Shown here: positions 33,609 to 43,410 of the stretch, in pieces
How positions within the stretch are numbered: position 1 is the stretch's first letter
How the letters are laid out: each line of letters begins with the position of its first letter
From: JAVBSX01 sp051660685
GTDB lineage: Bacteria; Planctomycetota; Planctomycetia; Pirellulales; Thermoguttaceae
Direction: 5' to 3'
Assembly: GCA_051660685.1 (NCBI GenBank)
Contig: JBOFQB010000040.1
Span: 4,304-68,303, forward strand
Length of the DNA: 64,000 nt
Translations under genes and position numbers: made by a program
The notes under the pieces: generated by a model
The model's database searches: none
Seen by the model: only the letters and a program-made list of their open reading frames with translations
What the model was told of the DNA's origin: nothing

Positions 33609-35708
33609 ATGGGAACTTTTTTAACCAGTATCCAACCGGGGTTGATTCTTTTTCAAGGAGGAGGGTTCGGGTTGCTCTTTTTGCGATTTGGGGGCAGAAC
33701 CCCAAAGGGGCGACGATCACTGTATTATTCAATTGCGGTTTGTGTTCTGCTTCTTGGTTTAATAATAGGTCCTCAATTCCAGATTGGCAGGTTGGTTTCT
33801 CCCCGATTGTTTGTTCTTCTGGACGATTCACGGAGTATGACCCAATTGGAACGACCTAGAAAGACAGACACTTTGTCCAAGGGAACGTTGGATTTGACAC
33901 GTCAAATAGAAAACTCCGAAGTGGTTCAATCGTCTCTTCATCAAGCGGAAAGAATACTAAAGACCTTTTCGGTTTTGTCCCCCTCTTACCAAATTCAATC
34001 TCGGCGTTTGTCCGAAATCACCGACTCCAAACTTAGCCCGTTAGGAACAGCTGTCTTGAACCTTCTTGCGGAAAAAGAATCTCCAGATGTGATTGTTCTT
34101 CTCTCAGACGGTCAATTGAATCAGGGTCTTTCACTGGAAACCGTTGCTCGGATTTTAGCGGAAAAAAAAGTCCCGCTTTATACTGTTGGATTGGGGGAAC
34201 AACAAGAACGACCAACTCTTCGTTGGAAAGACCCTGACATTCCCCTGTCCGTCAGTCCGGGCGAAATGATTCGGGTTCGTTCGATCCTTGAAACACTTGG
34301 ATTGCCGGTTTTAACGCCCATTTCAATACGACTGGAAAAAACGCAGGATCAGGAAGGTGAAGAACGAACAGTTCTTTATGAAGAGACACTCGAAACGGTC
34401 GGGGAACAAACGCGAATTTCGATTCCCTTGAGCGAGGACAAACCGGGATTGTACGTCTTTCGTCTAATTGCACAAACTCCGAATTGGGAGGAGGATTGGA
34501 CGGACAATGTGCTTGAATTTGCAATTCGGGTCCGAACGGAACCGAAAAGAATCCTGCTGATTGATCGAACACCCCGTTATGAATACCGTTTTTTGCGAGA
34601 ATGGTTGCGTCAGGAAAATGCTTGGAAATTGCAAACGGTTCTGGAAGATGCCGACCCAGAATATGTCGTGCAAGACCCTCTTGCTTTGTCGTATGATGAT
34701 TTGACCCCGGATTTATTACGACAGTGTGACCTGATTATTTTGGGGGATGTCAACCCGAATCAATTGGATTGGAACGCGATCATCACGGACAATCAATTGT
34801 CCTGCTCTCTTCTCTGTATTCCGGGCAAACGGGCAAGGATGTCTGATTTTATCAACTCACCTCTTGGGCCTTTTTTGCCGATTGGACCCGATTCCATGAG
34901 GATTCAGCAAAACGATGTCAATCAGCAATCGACATTTGGTCAACAGTATCAACAATCCGAAAGAGACAATCAGCGTCAACAGTTGGATTGGGACCATTTG
35001 AAGCGACAATCGACCATTGACAGTCAAAATCAACAATCAAAAGTGAGCGATTCCAACAAATGGGACCGACCAGAAATCAACCTATGTTTAACGCCGGAAA
35101 TGCTGTCTCAATCAACGGAATCAACTTTTTTACCGTCAATCCGTTTGGAACCCTTATCTTGGTTTTGTTCAGGTCTCCTTCGTCCGGGCGCAAAAGTTTT
35201 GGCAAGAACAGAAACGGGAATCCCCATTTTGGTGTTGCGACAAAAGGACGATCACTTTTGCGCTTGGTTGGGAACGGACGAAATCTGGCGTTCCCAAACG
35301 CCTGTTAATGACAACTATGTCGAGCAATTGTTTGAGGATGATCCTGACCAAACCTGTAATCATGCTCCTGATGTTCCTTATGAATCGTCCTATTCCTTTT
35401 TTTGGCGACATTTGATGACCCGATTGACGGAATGGGCTGAAGATCGGGAAGGGACGAAACCAGCTCGCGGTTTTGAGGACGGGGAATTGGCGAGAACCCG
35501 GCGAAACAGTCCCTTGCTCGATCAAGCAGCGACAATTTCGGCAGGTGCTCATTTCGAGGAAGAAGATGTTGGACAGTTGCTTGTTGCTTTGCAGAAACGG
35601 GAGAAGGAATCACACAAAAGGGAAATGATACCACTTTTTCCCCCATTTCCCACATTCATCGTCATTCTTGTTTTTCTCCTCTTGTTGTGGAAAGAAAACC
35701 GACAATGA
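33609..35708 (+). CDS. von Willebrand factor A domain membrane protein
   Basis: 699 aa. An N-terminal helix (SIAVCVLLLGLIIGPQF) precedes a vWA domain with MIDAS residues D72, S74 and S76 (LLDDSRSM) and a later VIVLLSDGQLNQG. A beta-rich region follows (IRLEKTQDQE..., DNVLEFAIRV) like BatA/BatB-type or glutamine-amidotransferase-like membrane proteins. Residues about 433-482 are Gln/Asn/Ser-rich. A second helix (FPTFIVILVFLLLLW) ends the protein with only WKENRQ inside. It would fit a MoxR/vWA system, but the MoxR gene is 9 kb away. Confidence 0.82.
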   Translation: MGTFLTSIQPGLILFQGGGFGLLFLRFGGRTPKGRRSLYYSIAVCVLLLGLIIGPQFQIGRLVSPRLFVLLDDSRSMTQLERPRKTDTLSKGTLDLTRQIENSEVVQSSLHQAERILKTFSVLSPSYQIQSRRLSEITDSKLSPLGTAVLNLLAEKESPDVIVLLSDGQLNQGLSLETVARILAEKKVPLYTVGLGEQQERPTLRWKDPDIPLSVSPGEMIRVRSILETLGLPVLTPISIRLEKTQDQEGEERTVLYEETLETVGEQTRISIPLSEDKPGLYVFRLIAQTPNWEEDWTDNVLEFAIRVRTEPKRILLIDRTPRYEYRFLREWLRQENAWKLQTVLEDADPEYVVQDPLALSYDDLTPDLLRQCDLIILGDVNPNQLDWNAIITDNQLSCSLLCIPGKRARMSDFINSPLGPFLPIGPDSMRIQQNDVNQQSTFGQQYQQSERDNQRQQLDWDHLKRQSTIDSQNQQSKVSDSNKWDRPEINLCLTPEMLSQSTESTFLPSIRLEPLSWFCSGLLRPGAKVLARTETGIPILVLRQKDDHFCAWLGTDEIWRSQTPVNDNYVEQLFEDDPDQTCNHAPDVPYESSYSFFWRHLMTRLTEWAEDREGTKPARGFEDGELARTRRNSPLLDQAATISAGAHFEEEDVGQLLVALQKREKESHKREMIPLFPPFPTFIVILVFLLLLWKENRQ

Positions 35709-35842
35709 CTTCAGGACCCTTGTATTTTAAGACACCTACTTTTATAATCAAACACAATCAGAGCGTCCTTTTTTAGCTCCTTCCTTGTTTCCTACGATCT
35801 CCTTAGGACATTCTCTTAGAACTTCAAACTCCACGATCCTAT

Positions 35843-36469
35843 ATGCCCCTTTCCCCAAAAATCAAAATCGCTGTTTTCATTTCAGGAACAGGTCGAACAT
35901 TGCATAATCTTCTACAACGGATTCACGACGGTTCTTTATCGGCGGAAATCGCCGTTGTAATCGCCAGTTCACCTAATGCAAAAGGTTTACAATATGCTGA
36001 ACGTGAAAATATTCCGCTCACCATTATTGAGAAAAAAGATTATCCTGATTCCGTTTCTTACAGCGAAGCCCATTTCGCTGTTTGTCGTCAATATCAGGTC
36101 GATTATGTGGTTTTAGGCGGTTTTATTAAGCTGCTCCGAATTCCCGTCGATTTCTTCAACCGTGTCCTGAACATTCATCCCTCGCTCATTCCCGCCTTTT
36201 CAGGAAAAGGGTTTTACGGTTCCCGCGTTCATGAAGCAGCCCTGAAATTCGGCGTCAAAGTGTCAGGATGTACCGTCCATTTCGTTGACAATGAGTACGA
36301 TCACGGTCCCGTCATTCTCCAAAAAGTCGTTGACGTGCTCGAAAATGACACCCCCGATTCGTTGAATGACCGCGTTTTTGGAGCCGAATGTGACGCTTTT
36401 CCTCAAGCGCTGCAACTCCTTGCTGAAGGTCGTGTCAGTGTTCAAGGACGCCGTATACTCATTCGTTAG
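35843..36469 (+). CDS. purN: phosphoribosylglycinamide formyltransferase
   Basis: 208-aa formyl-tetrahydrofolate-dependent GAR transformylase of purine synthesis. The catalytic residues are N110 and H112 (NIHPSLIPAFSG) and D153 (DNEYDHGPVILQ). The phosphate-binding start FISGTGRTLHNLL and the SGCTVHFVD strand are typical. Start ATG at 35843. It stands alone between the vWA gene and a repeat-rich gap. Confidence 0.94.
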   Translation: MPLSPKIKIAVFISGTGRTLHNLLQRIHDGSLSAEIAVVIASSPNAKGLQYAERENIPLTIIEKKDYPDSVSYSEAHFAVCRQYQVDYVVLGGFIKLLRIPVDFFNRVLNIHPSLIPAFSGKGFYGSRVHEAALKFGVKVSGCTVHFVDNEYDHGPVILQKVVDVLENDTPDSLNDRVFGAECDAFPQALQLLAEGRVSVQGRRILIR

Positions 36470-36759
36470 ACCGCCTACTTGAAAACCTCTTTCTCGTTCT
36501 CGTTGTGCCCCAGAACAAGTATTTTTGCATAACAGCGACACAAATGTTTATCCGTGATACACCGTATCGCGCGTAATTCGCCCCCCCGTTTAGCCGCGAT
36601 ACACCGTATCGCGCGTACAATTTTGTAGAAAATAGAAGGTAGAATTGAGAATGGAAAAGGGAACCAAACAAAAGAGGAGTTGCACAAAGATAAAAGGTTA
36701 ACCAGTTAACTCGCGAGACGCCGTTATCTTCCTGTCTCCCTCTTCTTTCCTCCTATCTC
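36470..36759. repeat. repeat-rich gap: paired GATAC hairpins and a 60-bp shared block
   Basis: Two GATACACCGTATCGCGCG hairpins (about 36551-36574 and 36596-36619) separated by AATTCGCCCCCCCGTTTAG. From 36705 a block of about 60 bp (GTTAACTCGCGAGACGCCGT then TTCCTGTCTCCCTCTTC) repeats at 51800-51859 with few changes. No gene seen. Confidence 0.8.
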
Positions 36760-39375
36760 CTACTCTTTATCACCTACCTCCGACCTTTCAACTTCGTAAG
36801 CCGTGATTGATTCGGGGTCTGCAACAAGCAATAATCGGCTCGAACCGGATGTTGCGCCCGCATATCCGGTCAACTGTTTTCCGTGAGCGTAAAGGTCAAT
36901 CGGTTTCCCCGTCGAGTCCAAAAAGTGAAGAACCCCATCTCCTGACGCAAATATCCATTCTTTCATCGAATCGCCAACCAAATCAGCCGCAATCATTGAT
37001 TCAATCGGGACATAGTGATTCGCTGCTTGAATCGGATACTTCCAATCCTGCTCTCCCGACCGGTTAATAACCGCCAAATGAATGTCATCCTTCTTACTTC
37101 GTTCAGGAACCTTCACACAAATCGTTGAAACCCCTTTCCCGGAAAGATCATCGACGACAAACCAACCGATTGGATTACCGTCTTTGAGGGCAATCTCACG
37201 AATTCGGTTTCCCTTGTTGTCAAATTCAAACAAAACCGACTCCTCGTCTTTGGAATTCATTGCAAGAACCGTCACTTTTTCGTCCGTTTGCGCAATACCA
37301 ACCTGATAAGGGTCGGCAATATTTGTATTCCGCCAAACTTCACTTCCGTCCATTTTCAACGCAAGAATTGCGGCTGCATAAGGGGTCAAACCTTGTTTTT
37401 CAGGCGGAGTGACATTGAGAACGGACAGAACCAGTTCGGGGTCCCGATCACCGTCCACATCTCCCAATCGGGCGTCCGTTATCATCAGCATTTCCGCTTC
37501 ATCTGGTTTGGGCGGAAAAACCAAAAGCGGTTCCAACTGGTCGTTCAGCAGAAAAACGCGATTACCACTTAGCGCGGACGCGAGAAAAACCCGTTGTCCG
37601 TCCGCAGTCAACGCTGTTCGGACAAAGGTAATGACATCATCCGGTCCCGTCCAATCCGGCGTGAAATGCCGCAACAGATTCCCTTGAGAATCGAACATAG
37701 CGAGCGAATGAAGTTCATAAGGAACGACAAAGGTTGGTTCTTCAAGACCGGGACTGGGCGGAACAACCAGTATATTGCCCGGTCCTTTCAGATCGTTCAA
37801 TACAAAGCGTTCCTTCAAAACGAGTTTTTTCGGCATTTCCCGGGCAATAATCTCGGCTGGAACCCCTTGTTCGGCTCCTTCGGGGATTGCGTAAAAGTCT
37901 TTATCGACAAACTCCTTCACCATTTGCCGAAATTTCGTCTGTTCTTCTTCCAACTGTTGTTCCAGTGATTCAACATCAACCGGTTTTTCACGAACCTCGT
38001 TAATTGCCGCAATCATCTCCTCCGAAGAAACCAAACCGGGGGGGAATATTTTGGCGACGATTCCGCTTGGTCCAAGAAGCACCAATGAGGGAAACGAATC
38101 GACGTGCAGAGATTCCCGCAATTCCAGTTCATTCCGACACGTCGGGAGAAGTGTTCCCCATTCCGTCAATTTCCCCGAAATATCGTCGTTGGAAACCTGT
38201 TCATCATCGACACAAACCGAAATGAAACGAACCTGAGAATCATCCTTCAACTGTTGATAAGCGGTATTCATCGCTTTTAATGCGTCAGCACAGTAAGGGC
38301 TTTGAGTGCTCCAGAACAGCAAAACAATGACGCGATCTGCATATTGTGAAAGGGCAATATCCTGATTGTTCAGACTTTTAACCGTCTGGGTTTCAAACTT
38401 CTCCAACGGTTTTCCCAACAACAAAAAGGGCCAAGGAGTCAGTTGGGACCGAATCAGGGCATTTTCAGGCCCGATCATTTGAAAAGCGTTAGGGTCAATC
38501 GAGAGATTCAGTGCAGCATCCGCGAAGTCAATTTGAAGATGAACCACTTTTTTATCACCTTGAGGAGGAAGATGATTGGTCGGCAAGTCAATCCGGCGAA
38601 GTTCAAAGGAATCACGATCAATCCAAAGAACACGTTCCCCCCCCCCTCCCTCTCCGCCGTTTGTTTCGACTTCAATACGGTCACAAGGACGTCCTCGCAA
38701 CCAATCGGGTTGCAGCAGAACGACTTCGGAACCGGCAGGGACGAGGGTTTTGAGCGGGTCTTTAGCGAAGAGGAGAATGACTTGGGGGGGGACCCAAAAA
38801 ATTTGGGGCGGAATTGCAAGGTCCATCGACCGGGCAAGGAGCAGGTCGGGATAGACGGTTTCGACGGAGACACGTTGGGAAATCGGCAATTGCAGAATTT
38901 GTCCGTAAAGCGGGACGATTTGTGCGAGCAGATTCCGCCCGTCACTCACCAATTGCCCTGAACCGACTTCCATTCGCAAAAAATTGGGGGTATTGAACGC
39001 GAACGTGCAAGGATACACCAGAGTTGCCCCTCCTTCCAGTTCAAGGACCAGCTGACCATGATCGCCGTATGTCTCGGCGTTTTGGTATTCCCGCACCATT
39101 TTTTGCAGTATATTTTCCGCCGTGATACCTTGAACATTGTACAGCGGTTCATCAGGATTGAGTCGTTCTTCCGAACGCCGTTTGAATTTCTCTTCTAATG
39201 ATAATTCTTTGGGACCAACAAGGGGTTCACTAATCGCGGAAGGAGCAGCAACCGGTTCTGCCGACTCGGACGAACCCGGAGATTGTTCTGCCGTTTGTTG
39301 AGGACAACCGGAAAACAGAGCGATTGAGAGAACCGCGAAGAGCGGGACGAGGAGGTTGATAGATTTCATTTGCAT
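36760..39375 (-). CDS. lipoprotein with thioredoxin-like and beta-propeller regions
   Basis: About 871 aa with a lipoprotein signal (VPLFAVLSIALFSGC), so anchored and outside the cytoplasm. The N-terminal third resembles an outer-membrane-lipoprotein-sorting type fold (ENILQKMVREYQNAETYGDH...). The middle is thioredoxin/TlpA-like (ADRVIVLLFWSTQSPYCADA) but has SPYC instead of CxxC, so disulfide chemistry is doubtful. The C-terminal part has FG-GAP-like propeller repeats (ARLGDVDGDRDPELVLSVLN; MIAADLVGDSMKEWIFASGD). The frame opens at 39462 through repeat DNA encoding YARYGVSRLN peptides; ATG 39375 or 39369 is the likely start. Confidence 0.85.
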   Translation of the reverse strand: MQMKSINLLVPLFAVLSIALFSGCPQQTAEQSPGSSESAEPVAAPSAISEPLVGPKELSLEEKFKRRSEERLNPDEPLYNVQGITAENILQKMVREYQNAETYGDHGQLVLELEGGATLVYPCTFAFNTPNFLRMEVGSGQLVSDGRNLLAQIVPLYGQILQLPISQRVSVETVYPDLLLARSMDLAIPPQIFWVPPQVILLFAKDPLKTLVPAGSEVVLLQPDWLRGRPCDRIEVETNGGEGGGGERVLWIDRDSFELRRIDLPTNHLPPQGDKKVVHLQIDFADAALNLSIDPNAFQMIGPENALIRSQLTPWPFLLLGKPLEKFETQTVKSLNNQDIALSQYADRVIVLLFWSTQSPYCADALKAMNTAYQQLKDDSQVRFISVCVDDEQVSNDDISGKLTEWGTLLPTCRNELELRESLHVDSFPSLVLLGPSGIVAKIFPPGLVSSEEMIAAINEVREKPVDVESLEQQLEEEQTKFRQMVKEFVDKDFYAIPEGAEQGVPAEIIAREMPKKLVLKERFVLNDLKGPGNILVVPPSPGLEEPTFVVPYELHSLAMFDSQGNLLRHFTPDWTGPDDVITFVRTALTADGQRVFLASALSGNRVFLLNDQLEPLLVFPPKPDEAEMLMITDARLGDVDGDRDPELVLSVLNVTPPEKQGLTPYAAAILALKMDGSEVWRNTNIADPYQVGIAQTDEKVTVLAMNSKDEESVLFEFDNKGNRIREIALKDGNPIGWFVVDDLSGKGVSTICVKVPERSKKDDIHLAVINRSGEQDWKYPIQAANHYVPIESMIAADLVGDSMKEWIFASGDGVLHFLDSTGKPIDLYAHGKQLTGYAGATSGSSRLLLVADPESITAYEVERSEVGDKE

Positions 39376-39388
39376 ATCGTGTACATTG

Positions 39389-39466
39389 TTGAGCCGCGAT
39401 ACACCGTATCGCGCGTAATTCGCCCCTCCGTTTAGCCGCGATACAACGTATCGCGCGTACAATTTT
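39389..39466. repeat. paired GATAC hairpin repeat
   Basis: GAGCCGCGATACACCGTATC and AGCCGCGATACAACGTATCG, with AATTCGCCCCTCCGTTT between. Nearly the same pair as at 36551-36619. Confidence 0.85.
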
Positions 39467-39519
39467 GGAGAATTGAGAATAGAAAAGTCTCCCTCTTCTT
39501 TCCTCCTACCTTCTACCTC

Positions 39520-41064
39520 CTACTTATCTCTCTCTTTTTCGGGCAATCGGGCGTTCACCGATTCTAACCAATGCTGCAACTCAGTGTCAAGTGACCGAAC
39601 AAGGTCCGGTTCCTGTTCCGCCCGATTGACCCGTTCCCCCCAATCGTCCCCCAAATGGTACAACTCGAAGTCCGGTTCGTCCGCCGTATAGTATTTTATC
39701 AACTTCCAATCATTCCGTCGAATGATACTGTAAGGTCGCAACTGTCCGGGGTCATTTTCAAACCGGTAATGCGGAAAGTGCCAAAACAGCGAACGACCAA
39801 TCCCCGAAAAGGGACCTTTGCTCGTCAAAACCGGGACCAGACTCTTCCCGTCCACTCTCTCGGCTTCTTCACCTGTTGTCTGCGAAACCGATTCAACGGG
39901 AACTCCGGCCCAATCGGCAAGCGTCGGGAACAGATCGCAAGTTATAATCGGTTCTTCGGAAACGATTCCAGAAGGAATCCGGGTTGGGCAACGAAAAATC
40001 CAGGGAACGCGAATACCTCCTTCATAGGGGAAACCTTTTCCGCTCCTGAGCGGTTCATTGTTCGTCGAACCAATCAACCCTCCATTGTCCGATGTAAAAA
40101 CCACAACTGTTTGCTCCGCCAAACCAAGCCGGTCAAGCGTCCGCAGAATCTTCCCCGTCGATTCGTCGACACTTTCAATCATTGCCGCATAAACCGCATT
40201 TTTCTGCAAAAAATCGCTATCTTCCCCTTTTCGGGCATACTTTTCGACCAAATCCGGTTTGCCCATTAAAGGTGTATGAACCGCATAATGGGCCAAATGC
40301 AGGAAAAACGGTCGATCACGATTCGTTTCAATGAAACCAACCGCCTCATCACTTTCACGGTCTGTCAAATACTCCCCTGTTTTTCGCGGAACAAGAACAG
40401 AGGGGGGAATCACAAGCGAACGGTTCCGGTCTTTCGAGAGATAAGGGTCAAAATACGAGGGAGGTTGTCCCAGATCACAACCGGCAAAATTAAAGTCATA
40501 CCCTTGTTTTTCTGGAGAATGGGCTTCCTGACCCAAATGCCATTTCCCAACATGTCCTGTCACATAACCCGCTTTTTTCAACCGTTCAGCAATCGTTTCA
40601 TATTCCAGCTCCATAAAAAGTCCATTAGGTGGACAAGCGAGGGGTCCATTGTCGAGACGGACATAAGGGGTTGGATTTTTTGCGCCCGGGGGAATTGTTC
40701 CGCTTTGAAATTTCGCTCGTATCCAATCTGTAATTGCAGTTCGAGCCGGATACAAACCGGTTTGCAAGCTCAATCGGGTTGGGGAGCAGACCGCGCAAGC
40801 GGCGTAACCGTTTGTAAAGCGGATACCTTCCTCTGACATGCGATCCAGATGTGGGGTTTCATAATAGGCACTTCCATAACAACCCAGATCAGCCCAACCG
40901 AGGTCATCCACAAGAATAACGACGAAGTTCAATGGTTTGCTCGATTGACCGTCCTGCGCCGATTGGGCAAGAGTCGTTCCGCAAGGACAGGACCCGACCA
41001 AAACCAAAGCGGCGAGGAGACGAAGGGGGAGGGACCGTAAAAGCGATTGAATCATAGTTTGCAT
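39520..41064 (-). CDS. sulfatase (arylsulfatase family, type I)
   Basis: About 514 aa with a signal peptide (SLLRSLPLRLLAALVLVGSC). Metal-binding DD lies in FVVILVDDLGWADLG. The formylglycine site is CAVCSPTRLSLQTG, that is C-x-P-x-R, followed by GYVTGHVGKWHLG, HYAVHTPLMGK and VVFTSDNGG. Such sulfatases hydrolyse sulfate esters, often of algal or host polysaccharides, and need a formylglycine-generating enzyme that is not in this window. The frame reaches 41127; ATG 41064 (MQTMIQSLLR) is chosen because it leads directly into the signal peptide. Substrate cannot be told from sequence. Confidence 0.92.
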   Translation of the reverse strand: MQTMIQSLLRSLPLRLLAALVLVGSCPCGTTLAQSAQDGQSSKPLNFVVILVDDLGWADLGCYGSAYYETPHLDRMSEEGIRFTNGYAACAVCSPTRLSLQTGLYPARTAITDWIRAKFQSGTIPPGAKNPTPYVRLDNGPLACPPNGLFMELEYETIAERLKKAGYVTGHVGKWHLGQEAHSPEKQGYDFNFAGCDLGQPPSYFDPYLSKDRNRSLVIPPSVLVPRKTGEYLTDRESDEAVGFIETNRDRPFFLHLAHYAVHTPLMGKPDLVEKYARKGEDSDFLQKNAVYAAMIESVDESTGKILRTLDRLGLAEQTVVVFTSDNGGLIGSTNNEPLRSGKGFPYEGGIRVPWIFRCPTRIPSGIVSEEPIITCDLFPTLADWAGVPVESVSQTTGEEAERVDGKSLVPVLTSKGPFSGIGRSLFWHFPHYRFENDPGQLRPYSIIRRNDWKLIKYYTADEPDFELYHLGDDWGERVNRAEQEPDLVRSLDTELQHWLESVNARLPEKERDK

Positions 41065-41513
41065 AAGCCGAAATGTTCCTTCCGTTGTAACCATTCCCGG
41101 GTATTTTAGAAAACAGAGTTGGTACACCTTTTTACAAGAAGAAAACTCTCATCTTCGCCCCAACGGGGCGCAACAAAATAGCCCAGGGTAAGGCGTACTC
41201 GCCGCAACCCTGGGTTGGTGTCACACACATATTCTGCCCTGAAGGGGCAGCACAATTCATTGTTTCGCCCTTACAGGGCGAATACTTTTTGACATTCTAA
41301 CACCGGCGGTTAAAACCGCCGGCTATTTTGTTACGCACCTTTGGTGCTAAGAATGATACGACAATTCTAATTTCCCGTGAACGGTTACCTTCCGTTGAAC
41401 CGCGATACAACGAATCGCGGCGTACAGAACCGTTAAAATACGCGCAGAACGTTGTTCTGCCGCTAAACGAAAACTCCCCCCTATCCCCCATTCCCTATCT
41501 CCTAATCCCCCCC
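41065..41513. repeat. cluster of five short hairpins plus GATAC/GAAC repeat
   Basis: Successive palindromes: CGCCCCAACGGGGCG (about 41155-41169), CCCAGGGT..ACCCTGGG with inner GGCG/CGCC (about 41184-41216), TGCCCTGAAGGGGCA (about 41237-41251), TTCGCCCTTACAGGGCGAA (41265-41283) and CCGGCGGTTAAAACCGCCGG (41303-41322), then CACCTTTGGTG. After these come GCGATACAACGAATCGC and GCAGAACGTTGTTCTGC, members of the dispersed family, and a CCCCTATCCCCCATTCCC string. No gene is seen. Confidence 0.85.
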
Positions 41514-43313
41514 CTATTTCGGTGTCGGTGTCAATCGTTGGATTTCCGTAAAATCATCAAGGGCATCATGGACGACAACGGCCCCACTTGGATCGAGGAA
41601 CAGGGCTTTGCCCGGGGAGCGCATTTTTCCTTCCACGTCATAACCTCCAAAGGTGTCCAAAAGACACAAATTCGTCCGTATGTCAAACGGCTGTGTCTCG
41701 ACACTGTTCTTCTTGCTCGTCGAACCGCCAACCCCTCCCGGTTTCTTACTGTCCTTCTCCTTATCAATTTTCACATCATTACTTGTGCAAGGAACCCGGA
41801 CGGAATTGACGACCGAACCGCGAATGAGCGGACGTTCATCTCCAGCCGGGACCCATTCTGCCGCCTCATCCATGTCAAAATAGACGGACAACAATCGGGC
41901 ACTCGGTTCTGGAACGACAAGGGGTCCTCCGCCGGACCGGCGTATGCCGGGCGAGAGCGTTTCCTTGACCAAAGCGGTTGCCGTTGAATCAACGGAAACG
42001 GGAACTGTCGAAGTGCTGTATTCCGACTCTAGGAATTTTCGGCGACTGGAACCGGGATCGGCGAGGTACTTGACGTCCATCTCGGCATTGGGGTTTAGCA
42101 CCAGCAGTTTAACTCGATAAACGTAATTCTTCCCCTCTTCTACGTCAAAGTCAAAATACCGAAAAAGGTAGTACGGTACACTCACCTGTTGCGCTCGTCC
42201 CGCTCCACCGACTCCCGTTGGACCACTTGGTCCTCCTGATCCGCTCGGTCCTCCATATCCCCCCGGTCCACTCCCTCCCGGTCCACTGCCTCCCGGTCCA
42301 CTGCCGCTCCGACCCATTCCACCTCCTTGCGTCGAAACGGTCGAACTGGCCTTAGAACCTGCTTTTGGATCGTTCAACAACTCCTCCGTCGTCAATACTT
42401 TTGCCGCAACGACCTCCTTCGATTTCTCCTCCTCTTCCGCCTGCTTCAATTTCGCCTGTTCAAGCTCATAATCCGTCTTCAACGGTACTTCAGGAGGAAA
42501 CGCTACTTCCTGACCAAACTGTTTTTTCGTCAACGGGGGGAGTGGAAACGCAAAGGACACGGGACTACCAGAGCTGGGGATCAAAAACTCCTGTACAACG
42601 GGTTCTGTACCTGAACCTTCCCATTCTTCTCGTACCAAACCTTGTTGATGAACGGCGTCAATTGCTTTCCATTCACCCGGCTGTCCCTTCGCGTAATCAT
42701 ATTCTGCGCGTTCCAACTTGTAGACGAAGTATTCGGGCCGATCTCGCGCCGGATCACCATTCATCGCTTCGGAAAAGGTGTCAAAATAAAGTCGTTTCTG
42801 CTCTTGTATCGGTATCAAACCTGTCACGACAATCCATTTTCGACCTTCCACGTCTTTCTTATCTTTGGATTCGGGACGTGATGTTGCGCTGCTGGACTTC
42901 TTGATTTTGACACCTCCGTATCCCGTGCTTGCCCGCAATCGTTCGGGGGGAAGAATCAACGGTTCTCCTCGCGGGGTTTTCGCCGCCAAAATGGGTCGTT
43001 CCCATTTCTCTTCCAACCGATAAGGTTCACCTTTGATACCAACTTTGATCCAATCGGCCTTTTGGTCGTAGGGAACAAACTCCAACGCCCGGTTAAACTG
43101 ACTGACATCGGAGGTTCCCATTTGAATATTACTGTTCACCGCCTCTATCAATCGTTGAATATCCTCCGGTTTCCATGAAAGGGGTTCAAGGCGTCGGGTT
43201 CCACTCATAAAAAACCAAACGCCAAGGAACAGGGCGACAACGATTGCTATTTTCTCGTAGTGCCCTACACACCCATTCTTTATTATTCTGGCAAATCGAA
43301 ATACGGCCTGCAT
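41514..43313 (-). CDS. third gene of pilM operon; anchored Gly-rich protein (platform component)
   Basis: 599 aa, no direct family match. One N-terminal helix (KIAIVVALFLGVWFFMSG) places the rest outside the cytoplasm. There is a charged Glu/Lys helix (ELEQAKLKQAEEEEKSKEVV), then a Gly/Ser/Pro-rich linker of repeated GSGPGG (about residues 333-376), then a beta-rich end (PYYLFRYFDFDVEEGKNYVY). A helix-disordered-beta layout after PilM and PilO-like genes recalls PilP/GspC-like pilotin or clamp proteins, but this is inference from order. It follows the PilO-like gene by 97 nt that hold a palindromic repeat. Confidence 0.7.
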   Translation of the reverse strand: MQAVFRFARIIKNGCVGHYEKIAIVVALFLGVWFFMSGTRRLEPLSWKPEDIQRLIEAVNSNIQMGTSDVSQFNRALEFVPYDQKADWIKVGIKGEPYRLEEKWERPILAAKTPRGEPLILPPERLRASTGYGGVKIKKSSSATSRPESKDKKDVEGRKWIVVTGLIPIQEQKRLYFDTFSEAMNGDPARDRPEYFVYKLERAEYDYAKGQPGEWKAIDAVHQQGLVREEWEGSGTEPVVQEFLIPSSGSPVSFAFPLPPLTKKQFGQEVAFPPEVPLKTDYELEQAKLKQAEEEEKSKEVVAAKVLTTEELLNDPKAGSKASSTVSTQGGGMGRSGSGPGGSGPGGSGPGGYGGPSGSGGPSGPTGVGGAGRAQQVSVPYYLFRYFDFDVEEGKNYVYRVKLLVLNPNAEMDVKYLADPGSSRRKFLESEYSTSTVPVSVDSTATALVKETLSPGIRRSGGGPLVVPEPSARLLSVYFDMDEAAEWVPAGDERPLIRGSVVNSVRVPCTSNDVKIDKEKDSKKPGGVGGSTSKKNSVETQPFDIRTNLCLLDTFGGYDVEGKMRSPGKALFLDPSGAVVVHDALDDFTEIQRLTPTPK

Positions 43314-43362
43314 CGAAACCTCTCACTCTACTCTGTTCTACGAATTATTCTCAAGCAATAAC

Positions 43363-43407
43363 AGTTTAGCCGAGGTTGGACGCGCATTATGCGTATCTCG
43401 GCTAAAC
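43363..43407. repeat. variant palindromic repeat inside the pil-like operon
   Basis: TTTAGCCGAG ... GCGCATTATGCG ... CTCGGCTAAA: a longer dyad with a different core (GCGCATTATGCGTA) but the same TTTAGCCG/CGGCTAAA ends as the GATAC family. It lies between the PilO-like gene and the third platform gene. Confidence 0.8.
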
Positions 43408-43410
43408 AGG

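Noticed and set aside
39376..39462. N-terminal extension of the lipoprotein (YARYVVSRLN repeats)
   Set aside because: It is encoded by the GATAC palindromes found in other gaps, and a clear lipoprotein signal begins at 39375.
41328..41987. 219-codon plus frame at the end of the third platform gene
   Set aside because: It crosses from repeat DNA into the antisense of a real gene and shows no motif.
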